From contig CALUQC010000054.1 in NCBI GenBank assembly GCA_944322805.1, forward strand, positions 1 to 36,785: a DNA stretch of 36,785 nt, written 5' to 3'. The notes under the pieces were generated by a model. It was given only the letters and a program-made list of their open reading frames with translations. It was not told the DNA's origin and did not search any database. Positions within the stretch are counted from its first letter, which is position 1; every line of letters starts with the position of its first letter. The stretch is from an uncultured Bacteroidales bacterium (GTDB taxonomy: Bacteria; Bacteroidota; Bacteroidia; Bacteroidales; UBA932). Shown here one piece after another: positions 1 to 7,773 of this stretch. The position numbers and the translations under genes are program-made.

Positions 1-429
1 GACAAACTGCCGGAGGAACTGGGCGAACTTCTGAACATGAATTCTCTCGGACTGACCGGTTCGATAGAGTCGACATTGCCTTTGCAGCTCGACATGACAC
101 TGGATCTGCTCGATTCGAACAGGGAAATCATTCCGTCTGAGAAGATATCCATCCCTGTCAAGGCCGGGTCGGCAGACTATCCTGCGGTATCGCCGCTCGA
201 TGTGGTTCTGAAGCTGGCAGAGGGCGCCGACGGCAAGGATCTGAGCTATATCAGGATGAACTTCACGGTAACGTCCGGCAACATGTCCGGAGAGCCGGTA
301 ACGGAGTCGTCCTATATCAGGGCTACCCTGAAGGCAAAGGTGCCTGGCGGTGTCACCATAGATCTCAGCAGCCTGGGCGAGAGCGAGGAGAACACGGACA
401 ATACTGATAATTCGGGTAATCAAAACTGA
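1..429 (+). CDS. Hypothetical protein, C-terminal part (5' end outside window)
   Basis: The reading frame is open from the first base of the window, so the true start lies upstream and only the last 142 residues are visible. I do not recognise the family. The visible part alternates short hydrophobic and polar stretches as in a beta-rich domain. It ends in an acidic, Asn/Thr/Glu-rich low-complexity tail (GESEENTDNTDNSGNQN), as often seen in exported Bacteroidota proteins. Only 5 nt separate its stop from the DUF5723-like gene that follows, so the two are very probably one transcript and may act together at the cell envelope. That link is inference from spacing only. Confidence 0.75.
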   Translation, partial: DKLPEELGELLNMNSLGLTGSIESTLPLQLDMTLDLLDSNREIIPSEKISIPVKAGSADYPAVSPLDVVLKLAEGADGKDLSYIRMNFTVTSGNMSGEPVTESSYIRATLKAKVPGGVTIDLSSLGESEENTDNTDNSGNQN

Positions 430-434
430 CGGTT

Positions 435-1925
435 ATGAAAAAGTTCTATATAACATTGATTGTGTGCCTGCTCCCGCTTATTGCAAGCGGGCAGGCTTTG
501 AGAGGAAGCTATTTTTCGGAATATTCCATATACAGGAACAAGATGAATCCGGCATTTACACCCCGTTCCTCCTATCTCGGCTTTGCCGCGATAGACAATC
601 TCGGACTCGGGCTGACGGGCAATATCGGTGCAGCGGACTTTATCTACCCGTCCGGTGAAAAGATGTTGACTTTCATGCATCCGGATGTGTCGTCCGAAAC
701 ATTCCTGAACAATCTGCCGGCAAATCCGCATTTCGATGTCGATGTGGATACGGATATTCTGAATTTGGGATTCTTCACAGGGAAAAACAGTTTCTGGACT
801 ATCGGATTAGGAATACATGCGGATGCCGAATTCAATATTCCGAAAGAGCTGTTCACTTTCCTGAAAAACGGGGCCGCGACCGATCCCCAGGTGTACAATA
901 TCCGGAATACAAGTTTGATAGCCAATGCATACGCTGAACTGTCATTAGGCTATTCGCACGATTTCTCCGACTTGGTCAAGGGCCTCAGGGCCGGCGCGAG
1001 AGTGAAATTCCTCGCCGGCTTGGCAAAGGCCGACGTGAGGATAAACAATCTGAATCTGACCATGGGTTCCGAAATGTGGAGCGTAGCGGCTGATGCGTCC
1101 GCATACCTTGCTTTAAAAGGGGCGAACATAGGTCTTACCGAGGATAAGAAACTCAGCGGTTTCGACTATGATATGTCTCAGATGGGACTTGCAGGTATGG
1201 GAGCCGCTTTCGATTTCGGTGTGGAATATCGCCTGTATATCAACAGGTTTTTCGACAGTGTCAGATTCTCTGCTTCAGTGACTGACCTCGGTTTCATAAA
1301 TTACGGGGCGGACGGCATCCAGCAGTTCAAGTCGGCCGGCGGAACCGTGCAATACGAGGGATTGAATGATATTACGTTCGGAGAGGAGATGAATTTTCAG
1401 AAGACGATCGACCAGATCAAGGATGAATTCATGCAGATGATAGATTACGACAAGGTGGCATCTCCAGGAGCCGTGCATTCACGTATCAGGCCGAATCTCT
1501 ATGTCGGAGCCGAAGTGCCTTTCCTGTGGAACAGGATGAGTCTCGGTTTGCTGTACAATGCGAAATTCGGCTATACGAGCACCAGGAACGAGCTGACCAT
1601 GGCATTGAATATCCGTCCTGGAAAATGGCTCAACCTGGGCGTGAACTATTCGATGCTGAATGCTGCAAAATCCGTCGGCTGGCTCATAGAATTCATCCCG
1701 AGAAGCGGTATCGGCTGCTTCATAGGCAGCGACTATACTTTCATGGAGGTATTCAAGGTCAGCTCAGGCTCGGACGGAATGTTCCCGATATATGCTCCGC
1801 TGAATGAAGTGAACTTCAACTTCAGACTCGGCTGCTACATCACTATGGGCAACAAGTATGACGATATCGCCGCTGCCAAGAGAGACAGGCGCGAAGCCCG
1901 CCGCGAGGCTCGTCGCGACAGGTAG
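435..1925 (+). CDS. DUF5723-like outer-membrane protein
   Basis: A 496-residue protein with an N-terminal signal peptide (MKKFYITLIVCLLPLIASGQ, cleavage near residue 19-20). A long body follows with many short amphipathic beta strands rich in Gly and aromatic residues. The early segment around RGSYFSEYSIYRNKMNPAF and the repeated pattern LGLGLTGN / LNLGFF resemble the DUF5723 family of Bacteroidota envelope proteins, which are thought to form outer-membrane barrels of unknown role. The C-terminus is an unusual basic tail made almost only of Arg, Ala, Glu and Asp (about residues 480-496). It follows the truncated upstream gene by 5 nt and is closed by the terminator at 1991-2022. Function unknown; family assignment is from memory of sequence style. 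Confidence 0.8.
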   Translation: MKKFYITLIVCLLPLIASGQALRGSYFSEYSIYRNKMNPAFTPRSSYLGFAAIDNLGLGLTGNIGAADFIYPSGEKMLTFMHPDVSSETFLNNLPANPHFDVDVDTDILNLGFFTGKNSFWTIGLGIHADAEFNIPKELFTFLKNGAATDPQVYNIRNTSLIANAYAELSLGYSHDFSDLVKGLRAGARVKFLAGLAKADVRINNLNLTMGSEMWSVAADASAYLALKGANIGLTEDKKLSGFDYDMSQMGLAGMGAAFDFGVEYRLYINRFFDSVRFSASVTDLGFINYGADGIQQFKSAGGTVQYEGLNDITFGEEMNFQKTIDQIKDEFMQMIDYDKVASPGAVHSRIRPNLYVGAEVPFLWNRMSLGLLYNAKFGYTSTRNELTMALNIRPGKWLNLGVNYSMLNAAKSVGWLIEFIPRSGIGCFIGSDYTFMEVFKVSSGSDGMFPIYAPLNEVNFNFRLGCYITMGNKYDDIAAAKRDRREARREARRDR

Positions 1926-1990
1926 AGGTATGGCCTGAACGGGGCAAAAGTTCCTTTGGGACCGAGCCGCAGCCAATATGGGTTTCAAAT

Positions 1991-2022
1991 AAAAAAACCG
2001 GCACTTTCATGCCGGTTTTTTT
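1991..2022. terminator. Bidirectional intrinsic terminator
   Basis: A perfect 13-bp inverted repeat (AAAAAAACCGGCA at 1991-2003 and TGCCGGTTTTTTT at 2010-2022) with a 6-nt loop. The A-run before and T-run after give a U-tract on either strand. It sits between the convergent genes ending at 1925 (+) and 2121 (-), so it can serve both. Confidence 0.9.
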
Positions 2023-2071
2023 GTTGCTGTTGTCTTTATTTGACCATTCGTCAATACCCCTAACGCTGAAA

Positions 2072-2098
2072 TGTCATGTCGAGCTTGTCGAGGCATCT
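2072..2098. repeat. REP-like interspersed repeat, single copy
   Basis: A 27-nt segment between the terminator and the next gene, containing TGTCATGTCGAGCTTGTCGA at its left end and an imperfect dyad around GTCGAGCTTGTCGA. It closely resembles the short intergenic repeats of the TGTCAT..GAGCTTGTCGA..CATCT type that I recall as scattered in many bacterial genomes, including Bacteroidota. Only one copy is in this window, so its repetitive nature cannot be shown here. Confidence 0.45.
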
Positions 2099-2120
2099 GC
2101 CGAAAATCATCGAACTCACG

Positions 2121-2576
2121 TTATTTTATAATATTTTCAACCTGGCTGATCTTGTATTCGAAGAACGGAGTACAAGGCTCATAGCGGTATGGAATGTACT
2201 CGTACAGACGGCAGTATGCCTTTCCGGTTTTCCTGCTGTAGTAGACATCCACCCTAAGCCCGTTGCCTTTGTCCTCTTCGGACGTGTCGATTTTCCCCGG
2301 ATCGGTCGAAATAGCATTCGTAAACGAGTCTTTCTTGCTTTGTGCAAAGAATTTTTCCGCTTTCCGGTATATTTCTTTAGTGCCTTCCAGCCTGTAGCAG
2401 GTCTTGAGCGTAAAGACAAGTATCAGTCCGGCAAAAATCAGAAAGAAGCCTACGATGTTTACCGATGCTGATGTAGGCAGCGCCACCAATACGGCGCCTG
2501 CAACGATGAGTATTGACGAAATAATAATATCTTGTGCAGAGCGGACCCTGCTGAATTCTTTTTCCATGATTTGCAT
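2121..2576 (-). CDS. Small hypothetical membrane protein
   Basis: A 151-residue protein with two predicted membrane helices close to the N-terminus (roughly residues 17-36 and 40-57, separated by a very short turn). A soluble, charged C-terminal part of about 90 residues is rich in Lys, Tyr and Glu and probably faces the cytoplasm. An in-frame Met at residue 4 (start at 2567) is an equally good start. I recognise no domain. It is followed by the bidirectional terminator at 1991-2022 and preceded by the hairpin at 2591-2620, so it may be transcribed alone or from the ROK-regulator side. Function unknown. Confidence 0.65.
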   Translation of the reverse strand: MQIMEKEFSRVRSAQDIIISSILIVAGAVLVALPTSASVNIVGFFLIFAGLILVFTLKTCYRLEGTKEIYRKAEKFFAQSKKDSFTNAISTDPGKIDTSEEDKGNGLRVDVYYSRKTGKAYCRLYEYIPYRYEPCTPFFEYKISQVENIIK

Positions 2577-2590
2577 TTGATTTGAGGGCC

Positions 2591-2620
2591 GACTAAAAAG
2601 GGTATTCCTCCTTTTCAGTC
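2591..2620. other. Hairpin between two minus-strand genes
   Basis: Inverted repeat GACTAAAAAGG (2591-2601) / CCTTTTCAGTC (2610-2620), 11 bp with one mismatch and an 8-nt loop. It lies downstream of the minus gene ending at 2699 and just upstream of the minus gene starting at 2576. It lacks a T-run on either strand, so it may be a weak terminator, a processing site or an RNA stabiliser. Confidence 0.4.
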
Positions 2621-2698
2621 ACCCGATGATTATTGTATTATTGTAATTGAAATTTTCGCACTGAAGCGTGCGTGGGCTGAATAATCGGACTCGCGTTG

Positions 2699-3136
2699 TT
2701 AGATAATCAGAATCCTGAGCCGGTGCATCCTCTCGGCATTGGTCGGCAGACCATCATCGAGAATACTGTCATTGCGTTGATAGAAAAAGTATTTCGCGGA
2801 CAGGGAATTTCCTGCCGTATTGTCGGCAGTCCACTTGAGCCCGCTTCCTCCCGGCCTTTTGGCAGCAGCCGGATTGTATCCGAGATTCTGAAAAGAGTTT
2901 CTGTAGACAAGCACCTCTTTTTCAGTGGATTTCAATTCTGCAGAAGTGCCGTTCAAGGCATTGCAGGCAAAGAAACCGTGAAATGTCCGGGAATCATCTA
3001 TGGATGCCGCAGTTCTTCCGGTCTCAAGACTGTCATGAAAGTTCCCGGAGTCTTCGACGGTAAAGACAGCCATTGCCGCGGCATAGGCCGCAGCAATTAT
3101 CATTATCATCAGTGTGGATTTTACCGTCTTTTTCAT
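2699..3136 (-). CDS. Hypothetical exported or membrane-anchored protein
   Basis: A 145-residue protein if translation starts at the Met followed by KKTVKS. This start gives a typical basic-hydrophobic signal or anchor (residues 1 to about 24, core LMIMIIAAAYAAAMAV). An upstream in-frame Met at 3175 would overlap the end of the ROK gene and put 13 odd residues before the signal, so I prefer 3136. The rest is polar, Ser/Asn/Lys-rich, with no motif I recognise. It begins 26 nt after the ROK regulator gene and may be cotranscribed with it. No function can be assigned, and it could be a degraded or lineage-specific gene. Confidence 0.55.
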   Translation of the reverse strand: MKKTVKSTLMIMIIAAAYAAAMAVFTVEDSGNFHDSLETGRTAASIDDSRTFHGFFACNALNGTSAELKSTEKEVLVYRNSFQNLGYNPAAAKRPGGSGLKWTADNTAGNSLSAKYFFYQRNDSILDDGLPTNAERMHRLRILII

Positions 3137-3161
3137 AAAACGGTCAAAGATATGAAAAAAA

Positions 3162-4385
3162 TCATTGCCCGTCAAGCATCTTGCTGCGGGCTATCATGCA
3201 GGCTCCCATAACCGCGGTATCGTCTCCGAGTGACGATGTCGTTACCGGAACATCCCTGCACATCAGTCTGAGTGCATATTTCCGGATTTCAGTTTCTACG
3301 GGCTGAAGAAAGTAGCAAGGCTCCACCTTGGCCAGATTCCCTCCGATGATGATTGCCTCGGGGTTGAAAATGTTTACAAGTCCGGCAAGAATATGTCCCA
3401 ACCTGACGCCTGTTTCGCTGACGATTTCGATACTGAGTGCATCTTCCTTTTCGACAGCGTCAAGAATGTCCTTGACTGTAATGGTTTCTCCCTTGAATAC
3501 TTTGGTCGACAGAAGCGAGGTCTCTCCGCGGCTGATTCTCTCTGTAAGTTTGCGCTGAATTGCCCTTATGGATACTTCCGTTTCGATGCAGCCTTTCTTG
3601 CCGCAGTGGCACAAGACATTGTTTTCGTACATATGCACGTGCCCGAGTTCTCCCGAGTATCCGTCTTTCCCGTAATACAGTTTGCCATCTATGATGATGC
3701 CGAGTCCGAAACCCCATCCGATGTTGACATACAGAATATTGCTGTATTTCCCTGAAGCCCAGGCCATATATTCTCCGTATGCCATGGCTTTCGTGTCGTT
3801 TTCGATATATACCTTCATCCCGAGTTTTTCCTCCAGGATATCGGTCAGCGGAATTCCTGCTGTATCTTCAAAATTGAAAGTTGTGGCACTCGTGCCGGTA
3901 TGGCTGTTTACCCGTCCCGGGATATTTATGTTTACAGCGGAGATTCTTTCACGGCTGATACCATCGAGGCTGTCGATGAATCCCGTTATGCGTTCGCAAA
4001 TCAGGTCCAAGGTGTCATGCGTGTTATCGAGCCTGAAGTCGTCGAAGTGTTCCGTCCGGATTTTTTCTCCAGTAAAATTCATAAGGCCTATGGTGAGTTC
4101 GAAAGTGCGCATGTCCACTCCGAGAAAATAAAACGAATCGGAAAGGATTCCGTACCGCACCGTTTTACGTCCTTTCGTATGCAGACTGACTTTTTCCGAC
4201 TCCATGATTTTTCCTTCTTTTATCATGGCGGAAACATATTTTGCAACGGTTGTGGTACTGTAGCCGCTGTCTATGGCAATTTCAGAAACTGTAAAAGACC
4301 CGTTCTCCATTATTTTTGTGATGATACAGTTGCGTATTGCCTTGTCTACAGTTTTGCTCCCTTTTTCGTGTAACAATGTAAGCAT
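3162..4385 (-). CDS. ROK-family transcriptional regulator of the sialic acid locus
   Basis: A 407-residue protein with an N-terminal winged-helix DNA-binding part (about residues 12-75, recognition region SGYSTTTVAKYVSAMIKEGK) followed by a ROK sugar-binding domain. Hallmarks are the END motif (195-197), GELGH (245-249) and the ROK zinc cluster CHCGKKGC (259-266). The DxGxT phosphate loop of true ROK kinases is replaced by GVDMRTFE (about residues 89-96), so I read it as a regulator rather than a sugar kinase. It diverges from nanA across a 332-nt control region, as expected for the local regulator. The likely effector is Neu5Ac, ManNAc or GlcNAc (inference). A good Bacteroidota promoter lies just upstream (4405-4436), leaving only a short leader. 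Confidence 0.88.
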   Translation of the reverse strand: MLTLLHEKGSKTVDKAIRNCIITKIMENGSFTVSEIAIDSGYSTTTVAKYVSAMIKEGKIMESEKVSLHTKGRKTVRYGILSDSFYFLGVDMRTFELTIGLMNFTGEKIRTEHFDDFRLDNTHDTLDLICERITGFIDSLDGISRERISAVNINIPGRVNSHTGTSATTFNFEDTAGIPLTDILEEKLGMKVYIENDTKAMAYGEYMAWASGKYSNILYVNIGWGFGLGIIIDGKLYYGKDGYSGELGHVHMYENNVLCHCGKKGCIETEVSIRAIQRKLTERISRGETSLLSTKVFKGETITVKDILDAVEKEDALSIEIVSETGVRLGHILAGLVNIFNPEAIIIGGNLAKVEPCYFLQPVETEIRKYALRLMCRDVPVTTSSLGDDTAVMGACMIARSKMLDGQ

Positions 4386-4404
4386 GATGATAATCTTATA
4401 TGGA

Positions 4405-4436
4405 CAAAAATAGTCGTTATTGATAAATTAATCAAA
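4405..4436 (-). promoter_or_regulatory. Candidate promoter of the ROK regulator gene
   Basis: On the minus strand the -7 element TATTTTTG (4412-4405) matches the Bacteroidota consensus TAnnTTTG. It is preceded by TTTG (4436-4433) at a 20-nt spacing, matching the -33 element. Transcription would begin about 4398, leaving a leader of only some 13 nt before the ATG at 4385. The imperfect palindrome TTGAT-N6-ATCAA (4420-4435) overlaps the spacer and the -33 element. Confidence 0.6.
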
Positions 4437-4646
4437 TTTCAACAGGAAATTTAAGACGAAATAAACAATATAATTGTTAAATACTGTGAAATTATCTACT
4501 AAATAAATAAGATATTGTATAATTGTCGCTTTGATGCAGAATGGTTTAATTTTAGATAAAATCTTATTTGTTAAATATTTATATCATATATCCTTAAATT
4601 TAATTAAATAACTTATTTTATTAATTAATTTTAATTAAATAAAACA

Positions 4647-4676
4647 TTGATTTAATATAAATAATTTTTAGATTTG
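4647..4676 (+). promoter_or_regulatory. Candidate promoter of the nan operon
   Basis: TAGATTTG (4669-4676) matches the Bacteroidota -7 consensus TAnnTTTG. TTG at 4647-4649, 19 nt upstream, fits the core of the -33 element. Transcription would begin around 4683, about 35 nt before the nanA start codon. Confidence 0.6.
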
Positions 4677-4680
4677 CTCT

Positions 4681-4695
4681 TGTCATTTGGTGACA
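4681..4695. promoter_or_regulatory. Possible operator at the nan transcription start
   Basis: TGTCA-TTTGG-TGACA, a perfect 5-bp inverted repeat with a 5-nt spacer, placed directly over the predicted transcription start of the nan operon. This is where a repressor would block initiation. No second copy was found at the ROK promoter, so assignment to the ROK regulator is inference. Confidence 0.35.
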
Positions 4696-4717
4696 CATAA
4701 GTCTTAATCTCTCTATT

Positions 4718-5635
4718 ATGGAAAAAATCAAAGGATTGATTGATGCGCCGTTTACACCGTTTCTTGCAAACGGCGATGTGAATTTCGAACCGATTCCCGC
4801 ATATGCGGCGATGCTGCAGAAGAACGGTCTGAAGGGTGTTTTCATAAACGGCTCATCCGGTGAGGGCTACATGCTTACCACGGAAGAGCGCATGAGTCTG
4901 GCCGAGAAGTGGATGGATTCGGTTCCTGAAGGTTTCAAGGTCATTGTCCACGTAGGCAGCTGCTGTCTGCGGGAAAGCGTGAAACTTGCATCTCATGCTG
5001 CTGAAATCGGGGCCTGGGGTATAGGTTCAATGGCACCTCCGTTCCCTAAGATAGGAAGGATAGAGGAACTTGTCAAATATTGCGAGGCCATCGCTGCCGC
5101 AGCACCAGGACTTCCTTTCTACTATTATCATATTCCTGCTTTCAACGGGGCTTATCTGCCAATGCTGGACCTTCTGAAGGCTGTTGACGGGAGAATCCCG
5201 AATTTTGCCGGCATCAAGTACACATATGAAAGTTTGTATGAATACAATCAGTGCCGCCTGTACAAGGACGGCAAATACGACATGCTTCACGGACAGGACG
5301 AGACGATTCTTCCAAGTTTGGCCCAGGGTGGCGCTCAGGGAGGCATCGGAGGCACAACGAACTACAACGGACGTGAACTTGTCGGAATTATTGAGGCATG
5401 GGAAAAAGGTGACTTGGAAACTGCACGGGAGAAGCAGAATTTTTCTCAGGCCGTCATCAATGTGATATGCAATTATCGCGGAAATATCGTGGCCGGAAAG
5501 CGTATCATGAAACTGATCGGCCTGGATCTCGGTCAGAACAGGGTGCCTTTCCGCAACATGACCGATGATGAGGAAGCCATGATGAAAAAGCAGTTGGAGG
5601 AGATAAATTTCTTCGAGAGATGCAATAGATTCTGA
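4718..5635 (+). CDS. nanA: N-acetylneuraminate lyase (sialic acid aldolase)
   Basis: A 305-residue cytoplasmic TIM-barrel enzyme of the DHDPS/NAL superfamily that splits Neu5Ac into ManNAc and pyruvate. The sequence shows the substrate carboxylate loop NGSSGE (44-49), the catalytic Tyr137 in YYYHIP (135-140), and the Schiff-base Lys167 in AGIKYT (164-169). These spacings match the family. YYHIP and the sialic-acid context separate it from dihydrodipicolinate synthase. It is the first gene of the operon, starting about 35 nt after the predicted transcription start with no clear Shine-Dalgarno. The next gene follows after 33 nt. The product ManNAc is the substrate of the AGE epimerase two genes downstream. 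Confidence 0.95.
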   Translation: MEKIKGLIDAPFTPFLANGDVNFEPIPAYAAMLQKNGLKGVFINGSSGEGYMLTTEERMSLAEKWMDSVPEGFKVIVHVGSCCLRESVKLASHAAEIGAWGIGSMAPPFPKIGRIEELVKYCEAIAAAAPGLPFYYYHIPAFNGAYLPMLDLLKAVDGRIPNFAGIKYTYESLYEYNQCRLYKDGKYDMLHGQDETILPSLAQGGAQGGIGGTTNYNGRELVGIIEAWEKGDLETAREKQNFSQAVINVICNYRGNIVAGKRIMKLIGLDLGQNRVPFRNMTDDEEAMMKKQLEEINFFERCNRF

Positions 5636-5668
5636 ATTTGACGCAAAACCAACTTAATATACCACATA

Positions 5669-7765
5669 ATGAGATTTTCAACAAAGTTTTTCGTGCTGGC
5701 TGCAATACTGCCGGCAATGTTGTGGTCCTGTAAAGAGAAATATGAAGAACAGGACTGGGCTGAACCGAAGGAGGGGCACATCAATGTCAGTTGTACAGCC
5801 TCTGCTTTCGGTGAGACTATGATATGGCCGGATGGCGCTAAAATAGGCCTTTATTGTGAGCAGGCAAATGCCGTAAATGTCCCTGTGAATATTTCCGCTG
5901 CATCTGCAGGCGGGGAGAGCGGGGAATTTTATTCCACTGTTGCATGGGGTGAAGGTACACATACCGTTTATATTTACTATCCGTACAGGGAAGATGCCGT
6001 ATCCGAAGAGTTTTCCATAGAACTTCCGTCGACATGGTCTCAGTCGGGACAGACATACAGCCATCTGATGTCTCGCAATCTGTTCCATACAAGCATTGAA
6101 ACGGAGCCTGCCGAGGGCAGCAATGTGCTGGCTGCAACTCTCGAACCGATATTCAGCCTTGCTGAAATCAAGGTATCTGGAAGCAAGTACGAAGGATATA
6201 ACCTTGACAGGATAAGTATTTCTGCAAAGGATGGCAGTGCACTTTCAGGTAAATACAAATTCAATATTGCGACAGGTGCCCTTACATTAGAGGGGGGTAC
6301 GGTAGAAGATTCCGCGCCGCTTACACTGAATGCCAGCGGCATACAGATAGGGAGCGAGCCGGTAAGTTTATGGTATCTGACAGGTGCTGCGGATGACAAG
6401 TCCGTAACCTGCGATTTTGTCATAACGCTTTCCAACGATAGGGGAAGCATCGAACTGACCGGAGAGGACGATCTGACGATGAAGACCGTACTTTCCGTAG
6501 ATTCTTTCAGTTCTTCTGTCATAGAAGACGATTCCATCGATTTAAGCGACCCTGATGGTGACGGTGCGCGTGAAACAGCGAATTGCTATGTCGTCGGAAA
6601 GGCAGGCCAGACTTATCGCTTCCCTGCTACGATAATGGGTAACGGTTATACTACGCCGGCTGATCCATCTTATGATGCCGGATCTGCTCCTGGCATAACG
6701 CCGTCAGTAATGGCCCCTGCGTCTGCCAAAGTCCTCTGGCAGACAGCTAAGGATCTCATAACCAATGTCAAGCTGCAAAATGACCACGTTTATTTTGACC
6801 TGCCTGGAGACAACGGTACGTTCGTACCCGGCAATGCCGTCATTGCGATTTATAACGGGTCTGGCAGGATTCTTTGGAGCTGGCATATATGGGTAACGGA
6901 TGCAGACCTTGAAGCAAATCTCCAGACATGGAAAGTACATGAGGATCTGGCTGCATACGATGCATATCAGGACCCGCAGCTCATGGACAGAAATCTCGGG
7001 GCCTTGAGTAATCTCGACTGGGCAAGCTCCAATACAAATGCAGCGAAAGGTTTATTCTATCAATGGGGCAGAAAAGATCCGTTTATCGGTCCGGACAATT
7101 CAGGATTTAAATCCAGGGTAGCTATGCCGACGTACGATAGCGAAGGCAATCTATGCGACGTATATCCGCCGGAATCGACAACTCCTGACTTTACGAATGA
7201 TGCACGTTGGACACATGTTGATAAGCAGTTGTCCAGGGCTGATATTGCTGCATATCCTATGGCATTCGTATCCGGTGCAAGCATTGAGGCTGAAACTGCT
7301 TTCTGGATGGAAGAAACCGCTCATGACTTATGGGGGTTGCCTGCTCTTGGTACAGAAGCAAATACTATCGGACATAAGACAATTTATGATCCTTGTCCTC
7401 CGGGATACAGAGTAATGAATCCGTATGCGATGACCGGTGTCATGTCTTCAATGAACGGCGGGAAATATGCGGATCTCGGGAATGGAAACGTCGTCAATCC
7501 AAAAAACTATGGAGAAACGGACCTGCAGGTCAAGTACGACGGGACAAATATTGCGACACTTCCGCCATGTGGACTGATTTACTTTGAAAAAGGGGATAAT
7601 TTTTATCCTTTCGACAGAACCGGTACATATTGTTATATGTGGACAAGTTCGATTTCTGATGAAAAGAGAGGGATGCGCATGCATTATGACATCAATAATT
7701 TCGTGGCTCAGGAAGCTGCCTATGCATCATATGGACATGGTGTCCGCTGCGAAAAAATCAAATAA
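5669..7765 (+). CDS. Fimbrillin-like/FISUMP-domain lipoprotein in the nan operon
   Basis: A 698-residue lipoprotein. The signal peptide ends in the lipobox LWSC with Cys21, followed by a charged KEKYEEQD stretch compatible with surface export in Bacteroidota. The N-terminal half (about 35-290) looks like the fimbrillin/Mfa-like fold (FGETMIWPDGAKIGLY near its start). A middle module begins at ANCYVVGK (Asn305). The C-terminal part (about 435-698) has FISUMP-type features: LMDRNLGA (Met439), YQWGRKDPF, DPCPPGYRV (from 574) and a closing VRCEK. No catalytic motif is visible. It lies between nanA and the epimerase gene, 8 nt before the latter, so it is certainly cotranscribed. I infer a surface glycan-binding or adhesin role, analogous to SusE/SusF-type proteins, but this is unproven. 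Confidence 0.85.
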   Translation: MRFSTKFFVLAAILPAMLWSCKEKYEEQDWAEPKEGHINVSCTASAFGETMIWPDGAKIGLYCEQANAVNVPVNISAASAGGESGEFYSTVAWGEGTHTVYIYYPYREDAVSEEFSIELPSTWSQSGQTYSHLMSRNLFHTSIETEPAEGSNVLAATLEPIFSLAEIKVSGSKYEGYNLDRISISAKDGSALSGKYKFNIATGALTLEGGTVEDSAPLTLNASGIQIGSEPVSLWYLTGAADDKSVTCDFVITLSNDRGSIELTGEDDLTMKTVLSVDSFSSSVIEDDSIDLSDPDGDGARETANCYVVGKAGQTYRFPATIMGNGYTTPADPSYDAGSAPGITPSVMAPASAKVLWQTAKDLITNVKLQNDHVYFDLPGDNGTFVPGNAVIAIYNGSGRILWSWHIWVTDADLEANLQTWKVHEDLAAYDAYQDPQLMDRNLGALSNLDWASSNTNAAKGLFYQWGRKDPFIGPDNSGFKSRVAMPTYDSEGNLCDVYPPESTTPDFTNDARWTHVDKQLSRADIAAYPMAFVSGASIEAETAFWMEETAHDLWGLPALGTEANTIGHKTIYDPCPPGYRVMNPYAMTGVMSSMNGGKYADLGNGNVVNPKNYGETDLQVKYDGTNIATLPPCGLIYFEKGDNFYPFDRTGTYCYMWTSSISDEKRGMRMHYDINNFVAQEAAYASYGHGVRCEKIK

Positions 7766-7773
7766 TCCCAGAC

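Larger units (their letters stand above)
4386..4717. promoter_or_regulatory. AT-rich divergent control region between ROK regulator and nan operon
   Basis: A 332-nt gene-free stretch, far more AT-rich than the flanking genes, dominated by runs of A/T such as TTAATTAATTTTAATTAAAT. It separates the divergently transcribed ROK gene and nanA. It contains a candidate promoter at each end and a small palindrome at each end. I see no ORF, tRNA or riboswitch-like GC-rich structure in it. Confidence 0.8.

Noticed and set aside
3162-4385. ROK protein as a ManNAc or GlcNAc kinase
   Set aside because: It has an N-terminal HTH and lacks the DxGxT ATP loop.
4718-5635. Dihydrodipicolinate synthase instead of NanA
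   Set aside because: The YYHIP tyrosine motif, the residue spacing and the nan context favour N-acetylneuraminate lyase.
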